A model generated the notes under the pieces. That model saw only the letters and a list, made by a program, of their open reading frames with translations. It did no database searches and was not told where the DNA came from. Positions 1 to 11,500 of a DNA stretch of 64,000 bases are shown here, one piece after another. The stretch spans positions 2,857,501-2,921,500 of the forward strand of contig CATNEN010000024.1 of the NCBI GenBank assembly GCA_950097015.1, read 5' to 3'. Within the stretch, counting starts at the first letter, position 1, and each line of letters opens with the position of its first letter. The translations under genes were made by a program, and so were the position numbers. This DNA comes from Macrostomum hystrix (taxonomy: Eukaryota > Platyhelminthes > Macrostomidae).

Positions 1-309
1 CCTGCAGCATGCGGATGTACTCGGCTGAGTTGATTTTCACTCCAGATCAGGGGAGCCACCCTGCCGTCCGAAGCCACGACACCGAGAAACATGGCACCTT
101 TGGCATGTTGCTGGCGAGGCATATAGCGGTGTTCCTCCGCAGCAGAGCTGGAGTCTCCTTTCAACTGCCGCAGCAGCTCCAACTTCTTCAATGTCGCTCT
201 TGACGGCGTAAACAAACGACCTTGCAACATTGAGGTTCTCTGCTATCTGTGCTGGGCTTATACCCCGCGCGAGCTGGTCTACCACCATCAAACGTTTAGC
301 GCGATTCAT
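1..309 (-). pseudogene. Degenerate, internally deleted mariner/Tc1-like transposase fragment
   Basis: Reading leftwards from an ATG at 309, about 45 residues form a helix-turn-helix of the type that starts mariner-family transposases (RAKRLMVVDQLARGISPAQI, then a second recognition helix around SFVYAV). The reading then jumps, with frame changes, to PRQQHAKGAMFLGVVASDGR and GVKINSAEYIRML, which belong to the catalytic half of Tc1/mariner transposases. The intervening part, including the first catalytic aspartate region, is missing. The element runs off the left edge of the window, so the 3' part and its terminal repeat are unseen. It is a dead, deletion-derivative copy. The family call rests on remembered motif patterns; the exact clade is not determined. 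Confidence 0.65.
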
Positions 310-629
310 GGCTAATGCTAAGTTGCCGAAAATTTTCGCGGCAGCTACAGACTATATAGATACTATTTTGTCTATGGCCAAAACTATTATGCTCTAGCTA
401 CCGCTGGCTTTGCTTTCTTCTATTTTTAAGGTTGTCCTTAAACGCATGGGCCACCCGGTAGATGCTAGTTAGTGAAGTCCAAGGTAGATGCTAGATATCG
501 AATTCCTTGCTCTAAGCGGTCATTTTTCTTAGGGTTAATCGAAAGTCTTCGACTGTTTTAACGGATTGTGAAAAGGATCTGACACAAACTTCAATATATA
601 ATTAATAAGAATAACTGATTATACCTCTC
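310..629. other. Unique spacer without recognisable gene
   Basis: AT-rich sequence between the mariner fragment and a SINE. No coding exon or RNA gene is evident. A terminal inverted repeat of the mariner element may lie just right of 309, but it cannot be identified without the other end. Confidence 0.4.
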
Positions 630-895
630 CCTAATGTGGCTGCACATTGAGCCAGATGTGCAGCCACAGCTATTGCGCGGCGCATCTGAAGGCTGCGTAC
701 GGCTGTTCAGTCCATGGACTGGGGGGACGCCACACCCACCCTTAATCACCCCAGCTATTGCTGGTACCCATCTAACAGCTGGGTGAACTGAAGCAATGCA
801 GAGTTAAGTGTCTTGCTAAAGGACACAAATTGTTCTAGGGGAGTCGGGAATCGAACCGCCGATCTTTAAGTCGGGAGTTCACTAACCTCTATATA
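630..895 (-). repeat. SINE family B, decayed copy
   Basis: The minus strand reads as a tRNA-type head (partly decayed B box near 850-870), then the shared body (fragments such as TTAGCAAGACACTTAACTC and CAGCTGTTAGATGGGTACC), then the GTCCATGGACTGAAC tail region and a tail end near 630. Compare with the better copies at 32935-33232 and 44515-44815. Confidence 0.8.
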
Positions 896-1344
896 TACCA
901 TCTTTATATAGAAGCCCTTGATTTCTAGAAATTAGTATTCGTTATCTGTATTGAATCATTTTGAATTGGATGGGTATCAATATGAATATTCCCGTGTAAA
1001 CATTGCAGCTTTGCCAGACTAACAATCTTGAGTATTGCACCCACATCTTACCAAAATATAATCCTAATATTGCAAATAAACTCTAGTCTCATTATTGAGT
1101 GGGGAACAAAATTTTCTTGCACGTGTTCATGTAGGAGTATATATAGAAATTTTTGGGAATTTTACCACAATTATTAGTCATATTCATTTCTAGAAAATCT
1201 TTTGAATCGAAGAAAGTTTTGAATCGAAGATTTTAATAGTCACTTTAACTTTTAAGACAATTTCGCCATACCAAGAGCGATTTTAGAAAATGTACTAAAA
1301 AATATGTTAGAATACAATGTTTGAATGTGATGTTGCGAAGGGAT
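896..1344. other. AT-rich spacer, no gene seen
   Basis: Low-GC unique sequence between the SINE and the 13-bp array. No exon with matching splice sites was recognised. If the RhoGEF gene begins upstream of the window, this is intronic. Confidence 0.4.
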
Positions 1345-2455
1345 TTTTGAATGGAATGATGGGATGGGATGTTAGGATGGGATGTTGGAATGGAATGTTG
1401 GGATGGAATGTTGGGATGGGATGTTGGGATGGGATGTAGGGATGGGATGTAGGGATGGGATGTTGGGATGGGATGTTGGAAAGGGATGTAGGGATGGGAT
1501 GTAGGGATGGGATGTTGGGATGGGATGTTGGGATGGGATGTTGGAAAGGGATGTAGGGATGGGATGTAGGGATGGGATGTTGGGATGGGATGTTGGGATG
1601 GGATGTTGGGATGGAATGTTGGGATGGAATGTTGGGATGGGATGTTGGAAAGGGATGTGATGGAATGTTGGGATGGGATGTAGGGATGGGATGTTGTCAT
1701 GGAATGTTGGGATGGGATGTTGGGATGGGATGTTGGGATGGGATGTTGGAAAGGGATGTGATGGAATGTTGGGATGGGATGTAGGGATGGGATGTTGTCA
1801 TGGAATGTTGGGATGGGCTGTTGGGATGGGATGTTGGGATGGGATGTTGGATGGGTTGTTGTGAAGGGATATTGGGATGGGATGTTGGGATGGGATGTTG
1901 TCAAGGGATGTTGGGATGGGATGTTGTGAAGGGATGTAGGGATGGGATGTTGGAAAGGGATGTTGTGATGGAATGTTGGGATGGGATGTTGGAAAGGGAT
2001 GTTGTGATGGAATGTTGGGATGGGATGTTGGAAATGTAGGGATGGGATGTTGGGATGGAATGTTGGGATGGGATGTAGGGATGGGATGTTGTGATGGAAT
2101 GTTGGGATGGGATGTAGGGATGGGATGTTGTCATGGAATGTTGGGATGGGATGTTGGGATGGGATGTTGGGATGGGATGTTGGGATGGGTTGTAGGCATG
2201 GGATGTTGTGATGGAATGTTGGGATGGGATGTTGGGATGGGATGTTGTGAAGGGATATTGGGATGGGATGTTGGGATGGGATGTTGTCAAGGGATGTTGG
2301 GAGGGGATGTTCGGATGGGATGTTGGGATGGGATGTTGGGATGGGATGTTGGGATGGGATGTAAGGATGGGATGTTGGGATGGGATGTTGGGATGGGATG
2401 TTGGGATGGGATGTTGGGATGGGATGTTGGGATGGGATGTTGGGATGGGATGACG
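1345..2455 (+). repeat. 13-bp G-rich minisatellite (unit GGATGGGATGTTG)
   Basis: About 85 copies of a 13-bp unit with variants (GGAATG, TGTAGG, GAAAGG, TGTCAA, TGTGAA). The + strand carries GGG runs separated by loops of 2 and 5 bases, which is G-quadruplex-capable. Open frames on both strands here translate to 13-residue repeats and are artefacts. The array ends about 75 bp before the splice acceptor of the first recognised RhoGEF exon. A short outlying patch of the same motif is at 3047-3085. Confidence 0.95.
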
Positions 2456-2528
2456 AGAAAGGATGTTGGTAGGAACGAAAGTTGAGCAGTCACTCCCAGA
2501 CTCCCACTCTTCGGTCTTCTCCCAGCAG

Positions 2529-5500
2529 ATCAAGCGACGCGGCAGCGCCGCCAGTCTCACCAGCGACAACGAGGACGATGCCGACGCGGGCGGACCTGGC
2601 GAGGAGAACCTGAAACGTCGAGGTCGGCGAGCGGCAATCTACAACTCCAAGGTATACTCTCCTACTTATTTGTGCAACTTTTACTTTTAGCGGTCATTGA
2701 TAATCGATGCGTGGTCCCAGGCTAAGGTAGACGATTCTTCATTAATCTCTAATGCCCTATAAGTGTTTTTTGGTGTTAAGTTCGGTGAAGTAGCGAAGTT
2801 TGCACTTTAACGATTCTTTCGAGATCTCAAAAACTTCCTTTTTGGCGAGATATTTAGCTCGTACTATCTGATTTTTTTTCTGTTCAATCTTACATGAAAA
2901 TATTTTTCCATCATCGTTTTAGGCTTTAGGAAGAGCCTAAAATCTTTCATATTTCTGATGTTAAGAACTTTTACGAAATCTTATTTACTTTTGTGTGTCA
3001 AAAATGCTACAGCCCTGGCAAGTCTGGACTGGATACAGATGCTGTTGTGAAGGGATGTTGGGATGGGATGTTGGGATGGAATGTTTTTGGTAGGAATTTT
3101 TTTTCCACGTATTAAGCTATTCACTCTTTTCTGCGCAAAGTGGGTTACCTGGTGGCAACTGGAGATCATTCTGGTAATGAATTAAGCAACTCGCCTACAA
3201 AATGGAACTAAGAAAATTTCAACATTCTAGAACTTCATCGGCGAAGCCAAAAGTCCGGATAGAAGTCCCTGCGAGTCAGGCAACGAGGACAACTGGTGAG
3301 TACCGAGACACCGATTCAGTTGCCATGCAGAGTCGTAAAAATCCCAAAATCCCCCATCAAATTCTCGTGCCCTTCAGCAGCGAGGATGCAAAGCGCCGAC
3401 GCAGCTCTCTGGAGCTGAAGGTCGAGGTTCTGCCTCGCGTCGACATCCTCAAGGAGACCAGCAAGCGGATGCTGAAGAAGCAGAATACGATTGGCGACCT
3501 GACGCAGAAGACGCTCCAGAACATGCTGGCTGGAGAAGGTAGGTTGGCAGCCTCAGACGCGATCTGTTGGAAGGGCTTATCATTTAGCTCCAAGCGAGGG
3601 ACCTTTATGTACCAATGGCAGGCATGACTGCTTGTACTACAAAATTTTGTCCATTGTAGATCAATACATTTAAGCACCATTGAGCTTGAGCTTCTGAGTT
3701 CGAATCGAAGCGCGAGGAAAGCAATTTGTGTCGTTAAGCTTCGCCAAGCTGCGAAATGGACACAAGCATTAGCTGGGTGGAAATTTGAGTGGGTGGCGGC
3801 GTCCCCTGTCCATGGACTGAACGAGCCTTGTGCGCTCCACTCCCTGTCCATGGACTGAAAGAGCCTTTGTGGGCTCCACTCCCCTGTCCATGGACTGAAC
3901 GGGCCTTTGTGCGCTCCACTCCCGTGTCCGTGGACTGAACGAGCCTTTGGGCGCACCACCCCAATCCATGGACTGAACTAGCCATTGGAAACGCCTCCAC
4001 CTGTCCATGGACTGAACGAGCCTTTGTGGGCTCCACTCCCCTGTCCATGGACTGAACGAGCCTTTTTGGGCTCCACTCCACCTGTCCATGGACTGAACGA
4101 GCCTTTGGGCGCGCCACTCCCCTGTCCATGGACTGAACGAGCCTTAGGACACGCCACGCCTTCTCGTGTTGATCTCGTGTTGATGAAAGTTATTCAACTT
4201 CTTCTAATATATGAAATTAATAGTCGTGGAGTAATTCCAAACTTTCTTGTATCCAATCAGAGCTGTGAAAAAGTTCGAATGCTCAATGCCAACAACAGCT
4301 GCTGTTTAATCTACATTTTAGATGCAAAGAAAAAAGGCGGAATGTCCATTCTGAAAATGGTGAGAAACATGTGACGATATTTTTTCAAATATTAATATTT
4401 TTTATAGTGTCCGAATTCTATATAGTGTCAGGGTCAGGCTTCAAACCCGGCTGCAGCTAGAGGCCATGATCCCCTCTGATCCCACGGGAGAGCAAGGAAG
4501 TGCCGAAATTCCCCATGAACTGTGTGTGGCCTCGAAGCGAAATAAGCAGATTAATATTTGAGGGCCTGATGCGCTACTCAGTGACAGAAAAGTGCATCCG
4601 AAATTAAATTTCATTCAGATTGACAAACGGCTGAATAAGGGCAAGGAGGGCGCCACTGACCTTCAGGAGGCACTGACTGCGCTATACAAATCCGAGTTCC
4701 GCGACACCTACCTGATGTCATTCAAGGCGAGCAGGATAAGCGCTGTAGACTGACCTACCTGCTGACTGACCTGTGATCTGTCACTCCTGTAGATGTGGGG
4801 CTGATCTGTCACTCCTGTAACAGTGAGGCTGATCTGTCACTCCTGTAGATGTGGGACTGATCTGTCACTCCTGTAGATGTGGGACTGATCTGTCACTCCT
4901 GTAGATGTGGGACTGATCTGTCACTCCTGTAACTGTGAGGCTGATCTGTCACTCCTGTAGATGTGGGACTGATCTGTCACTCCTGTAACAGTGAGGCTGA
5001 TCTGTCACTCCTGTAGATGTGGGACTGATCTGTCACTCCTGTAGATGTGGGACTGATCTGTCACTCCTGTAGATGTGGGACTGATCTGTCACTCCTGTAG
5101 ATGTGGGACTGATCTGTCACTCCTGTAGATGTGGGACTGATCTGTCACTCCTGTAGATGTGGGACTGATCTGTCACTCCTGTAACTGTGAGGCTGATCTG
5201 TCACTCCTGTAACTGTGAGGCAGATCTGTCACTCCTGTAACTGTGAGGCTGATCTGTCACTCCTGTAACTGTGAGGCTGATCTGTCACTCCTGTAACTGT
5301 GAGGCTGATCTGTCACTCCTGTAACTGTGGTGCTGATCTGTCACTCCTGTAACTGTGAGGCTGATCTGTCACTCGTGTAACTGTGGGGCTGATCTGTCAC
5401 TCCTGTAACTGTGAGGCTGATCTGTCACTCCTGTAACTGTGAGGCTGATCTGTCACTCGTGTAACAGTGGGGCTGATCTGTCACTCCTGTAACAGTGGGG

Positions 5501-8500
5501 CTGATCTGTCACTCATGTAACAGTGGGGCTGATCTGTCACTCATGTAACAGTGGGGCTGATCTGTCACTCATGTAACAGTGGGGCTGATCTGTCACTCCT
5601 GTAACAGTGGGGCTGATCTGTCACTCATGTAACAGTGGGGCTGATCTGTCACTCGTGTAACTGTGGTGCTTATCTGTCACTCCTGTAACTGTGAGGCTGA
5701 TCTGTCACTCATGTAACAGTGGGGCTGATCTGTCACTCATGTAACAGTGGGGCTGATCTGTCACTCGTGTAACTGTGGTGCTGATCTGTAACTCCTGTAA
5801 CTGTGGGTGCTGATCTGTCACTCCTGTAACTGGGGGGCTGATCTGTCACTCCTGTAACTGGGGGGCTGATCTGTCACTCGTGTAACTGGGGGGCTGATCT
5901 GTTAGCTGATCTGTCATCTGATCGTCTGTAACTGTGGCAGTTTTTCAGAGTTTCAGTCAGAACTAGCGCAGAGGGCCTAGCGTGTGAGGCTGTAATCTTA
6001 TATGAAAAGCATATCGAAAAGACCATTAGAAAGCTGAATCTCAATGAAACCCACGCAGAGCAAGCATTGGACGGACTTGTTCACGGGCCTAACGACCCCA
6101 GCGCCCAAACCATCCAGACGGTCGCCCAGCGTCAGCGTCAGCAGCAGCAGTGAGGCCTGGGACGACCTGCCCGACAGCGAACGGCTGCGTCGGGAGGCCG
6201 TCTGGGAGCTGTTTAAGTCGGAGCTGGTGTACCTAATCGACTATCTGATGGTGCTAAAGCATGTACGCAAGCTCCAGCGCAATTCCATTTTTTACAGCAC
6301 GCGTTTGTAAAATTCGCTTTCTTTGGTTTATCTTTCATCGAGTTTTCTTACTACATCTGAAAGCTAATTTCAATTCCAGTGCTTCTTAGAGCCTCTTAAA
6401 CGACTACAAGTGGACGGCCACCTGATGTTTGTAGAGCCAGAAGATTTGTTTGGCAACTTGGACGAGCTGTGCTATGTGAGAGCGACCTAGACAGATTTTT
6501 AATGCGCAAAATGCCTACTATGAGCAGCAATGCAAGGATAACCGATAGATGTAAACTAATACCCCTCGAACTCCGCACCGCTCAGGTGAGTTATACATTC
6601 TCCAGGGACATCATCTCAATTCTGTCCAAGGAGGCCAACAAGCTGCAGTTTGGCACAACAGGCGGGCTTTTGAAGGTTTTCAAACGGGTAAGCTTGATGA
6701 AGGCTGGGTGGCTGAGCCTTCTCGAACCAGATAATTTTTCTAAACTTGAACCAGAGTTAAGTCCAGAGAGCGAACAATGTCCTAGCTCCGTTGGCAGTGT
6801 CCGTCGCTTTGTTGTTGCTAAGTAAGATATCTACTAAATAAGTAAATTACATTTCAGTGGAGCAGCTCATCCAAGGATGGAGAAGTATACCACACCTACT
6901 GCCTGAACTATCACTGCGCCGTCACATACCTGGAGATTCTAAGAAAAAACGAACAGTTTACCGAGTTTGAACGGGTAACGGATTTTTTGATCGCTTTAGA
7001 AATTTGGCTGGGTTTTTTCTCTTATTTCTCTTATCAATATCACTACAGCTGTTAACTGGTTAGCAGGTAAAATTTTACTTCTACATTAAAAATGCCTTAA
7101 CCTGCTCCACCGTTTCCAAACAGCGCTGCGAGCAGGACCCGCGCTGTCGTCGGCTGCAGATCACGGATCTGCTAGTGGCTCCAATGCAGCACTGTACGAA
7201 GACTCCGCTGCTGCTGGCTGGCATTCGAAAGTACACAATCGACGATATTAGCCGGAGACTGCTCACAGAGAATCTCAAGCAGGTTGAGAGCTCGCTCAGT
7301 AAGGCTCCAATCTTTGAAAACAACAAACACAACAAACTTTAAACACACGTGATAAGATATGTGTTATTAATTGTCCCTTGTCTCTCCCGCTCTTGTTTGT
7401 TTGTTACTTGGTAGTTAACGTTTTTTTACTTTCTTCTCTCCATCGTCTCTGATTAGCTCACAATTTTACTCTCTCTCTCTCCACACCCCTCCTTTTCATC
7501 CCTTACCCCTGGCCCATCCTAACTCATTTTAAAATTCAGCCAACCCCTCTTGATCTCCTTTTGTTTAGATACATTGACTATCGGCCTAAGCCCGTCTAAA
7601 CTGCCAATCGTATGACACGTCTTTGGTGTACATGTGTGTGATGTCATAAATGAATAAATGAATAAATAAATGAATGGTCATACAAACTAGTGTACTATTG
7701 TGTGTTTTGACCTTGTTTTATGGCAGTGTTCTTAACAAGTCTATTAAACAAGGCTGGAACACATAATTGTAATTATTTTTTACAATTAGACTTTTGTTGG
7801 AAAATCAAATAAATTTACAATAAAAACGAGTTATTTTCGAGTTATCTTAAGGCAAAATCTTAGCTTCTTTCTCGGCAGTGTTTAGAGTTCAGTCCTCAAG
7901 TTTGACCTCATATGGATATGCAACTTTTCTACACGCAGAGAGCCTCGAGGACAAACTAAAATGGCTGCGCAATTTCGAACGCCTGCAGAACATCCAGCAG
8001 CAGCTGGTTTGGCCGCCAATCACCGAGCTGGAGAGCCGAGTGTTCATACCGGAGTTCCTCAAGAGCAGCCTATCAGCGCAGCCGTGTGAGAAGCTCATAG
8101 CCAATCCTAAACGACAGCTGGTGCACGAGGGCTACCTGAACTTGGTTGGTGAGTGCACCTAGCCACGTCAATCTAAGGTTGAGGTTCCCCTGGCAATCTA
8201 ACTATAATTTGTGGCGTTAAAATATTATAATTTGAATTGGCGCCAAATCAGTTCGTGCACGCTTCCAGTTTAAGGCTCTAAATTTGCATGATTGCATCTT
8301 ATATTAAAATTCACACGTTCTATACTTGAAAAAGCTTGAATTAAAAATATATACGAAGTAGCAAATTATAATCCTTTAAGGAGTGTAACACATATACTAT
8401 ACATGACTATACTATACATTTCACTAGGGGATCGGTGGACCACGATCCCTAAGTTCGATTCCACGGCGAGGCCACATTTATTTAGGGCGCAACCACGGAG

Positions 8501-11500
8501 AGAAGGCTTGGGGGCTTGTCGTGCAATTTACGCCCTCGAGGGCCAACCTCCAAGGCACAGTGAAGTGTACAGTGCCTGACGATGAGAAAGTCAGGGTAGA
8601 TGTACACACCTGTGTGAGCGTGCGCCTGCGTACGGTATTTGTGCGCGTGTGTGCTCAGGAGTCGGGCGGAATTGCCTCTCGCTGGCTGCTGGCTGATGTT
8701 ACCAAATGATGTGCCATTGCCCGCAGCACTCCTGCAATTATTATTATTACGAGTATTATACATCTCACTAAACAAGGAAATTGATGTTCGAATGCCTAAT
8801 ATCTAAACCTTTTTTACGTTTTAGAGGCCAACAGGAACCTGGAGATGTACTGCTTCCTGTTCGACGACATTCTTCTGCTGACAAAAGTCAAGAAGCCTCC
8901 AAAGAAGGTTAGGTTATACTTTTCGCCGTTTTTTCTGAATTCTGAACGGTCAATAAAGCTAAAAGCTTAAGAAATATCCATGGTAACTCACGGGTATACA
9001 AATTCTTTCCGCAGAGGTCCGTCTCCGATTCGTCGGTGTACTCGATGTCTCCAACCGAGGGTGCCGTGTTTGTTGTCTATCGCCAGCCAATCGCGTTGGA
9101 CCGGTTCAGCATTCACGACATCGGATTCGTTGAAGCGAGCGGTGAGAGTAGAATTTAGAAAACCAAATGGACTCTGCGTGTTTATTGACTGAGCAAATAA
9201 GGCAAATTTAGTTCTAGCTTTCCTGCAGTATATTACGAGAAATTGTATCGAATCTCGTACTACTGAAACACAACAAAATGTGTATATATTCGTATATGAG
9301 TTACTTACCACTAGCAACAGCTTTGTGTTCCCATAATATACGTCTGTTCAGAGTTGTCTATTTACACATTCATAAATGCTACTAACTGGACTTAGCTTGC
9401 TTTAACTCACTCAAGTACTGACAACACTTTAGTATTAAGTTATTATTAATTTATTAACTTACCAATTGGGTCCGATGTGCAGACGAAAACACAGCCGCAG
9501 CTGTTGCGCGGCGCATCTGAAGGCTGCGTACGACTGTTCAGTCCATGGACTGGGGAGGACGCCACACGGCCACCCTTAGTTACCCCAGCTGATGCTGGTA
9601 CCCATTTAACAGCTGGGTGAACTGAAGCAATGCAGAGTTAAGTGTCTTGCTAAAGGACACACATTGTTCCAATCTACTCGTAGTCGGGAATCGAACCCAC
9701 AACCTCCCAAAAATTACAAAAGAGTTACGAAAATACAGATTTCACTAATCTCATTCTAGAAGTCAATTGTAAGTATCGGATTTATGCTTTATCTTCTTGT
9801 AAATATGTCTTCCTGTGAAATATTCTTGTCTTCTTCTAGTCATAAGGATTCACAGGTATAATTTTTGCATCTTTCGTTTACAAAGATTAATTTCGGTAAT
9901 AGAGCTAAAAGTACAGTAAGCAGACACGGAAGTGCAGTGTAAACTACCACTCTTTCGGCAGCGCGACTGGCCCTGCACGAGTCCTCATTCATTACCGACT
10001 GCGTAATGGAGTGCACCGCATTCAAGCCCATCCAGGGCTCAGGTCTGTTGTTGCGCCGGCGACAAAGTCTGAATTGAATCGGATCAGTTAGTTTACAAAG
10101 GAGTTAAATCTATGGATTAGTCAAACTGACACCATACAAAGAGCACGCGCTTTTAATGGCCACTGTAGCTTGCTGCTTTCGCTGCTAGTATCGCATTTGC
10201 CTTGCTAATACTACGAGCGTACATGTATATTGTCTTACAATTAATTAGTTGAATAAAATATTCATGTCGTTATTAGACAAGAAGGACTATCACGAGCCTA
10301 TTGAGAGATACCAATAATAATAATAATAACAATTGTAGGAGGGCTGCGGGAAAAAGCACATCATTTGGTGACACTAGACCCGCAGCCAGCAAGGAGGCAA
10401 TTCCGCCCATTTCGCTGACTCCTGAGCACATACGCACACAGATACTGTACTCAGGCACATGCTCACACAGGTGTGTACATCTGCCCTCACTTTCTCATCG
10501 TCAGGCAGTGTACACTCTCACTGTGCCTTGGAGGTTGGCCCTCAAGGGCGTATATTGCACGAAAAGCCAACAAGCCTTCTCTCCACGACTGCGCCCCAAA
10601 TGAAGGGACATTTGGGAGATACCAAAGTTTTTAGCCAATAGCAACGGCTGAGTCCCCTGGTCATTACCATGCATCAGCGATAAGAGAATCGTGAGTCGAC
10701 ACTTATGAATGCAAAGAAGTAACACGTAACTTTCAACTATTTTATGAGGTGCTCCTATTGACATAAAAAATCCAGAAATAGGATTCGTTTCACCAATAAC
10801 TGCAACTACTCGTATAGGTGAAGTGCTGCACTACGACTTTCGTTTTCAACTATTCTAATCCTTTTAGACAGCGGTTTCTCAGTTTAAGAGGATAAACGAG
10901 GATTCGAAAACTACAACGAGCTATGTAGTTGCTATATTTATCTATTATTCTATCTACATGGGCCCCGGACAAGCAAAGCCAATTAGTTTTTCTGCCCACA
11001 ACATTCAGTCTCGTTGTTTACGCTTTGAGTAACCATTGTCCAAACAGTTCTTTTGTCAATTGTGCTAGTCGTCCGGATGCAACAGCTAGGCAGTTTAAAA
11101 AAAACTTCACAAATTGTTGTCTCTCTTTGAAAACCTTCAGCTAACGGCCTGAGGCACGCTTTCGTGCTGGTGCACATCAGCCGGTTTCAACAGATCATCG
11201 GAGTGTTCACCTTGCAGTCTAACACTGATCATCAGAAGGTCAGCAATTATTTGAGTCTCTTATCTCTCTGAAAATATACAAAATCTGACGTCGCCTGGTC
11301 ACTCACTGAACGCACCGGGCAGATCGTGTGGCTGGACCACCTGCGCCGAGCCCAGCAACACTACCAGGAGAAGCTGAAGTGCAAACTCGCCCAGGTGCAG
11401 CACCAGGGCGGCGTCATCGACAGCCCGGCGGCGGTCTCCGGGGTCGACAACAACAGCCAGCTGATCAGCAAGATGCATCGCATGCGTCTGCGGCGACAAT

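Noticed and set aside
1245-2569. Long open frames on both strands (about 170-220 codons)
   Set aside because: They are translations of the 13-bp repeat; residues repeat every 13 positions and no gene structure surrounds them.
4768-5905. CRISPR-like array
   Set aside because: A constant 18-bp core with 10-bp variable parts looks superficially similar, but the 'spacers' are a few recurring variants, units are too short, and this is an intron of an animal gene.
8482-8775. Frames of 62-97 codons on both strands
   Set aside because: They lie inside a SINE A copy and recur, altered, in other copies.
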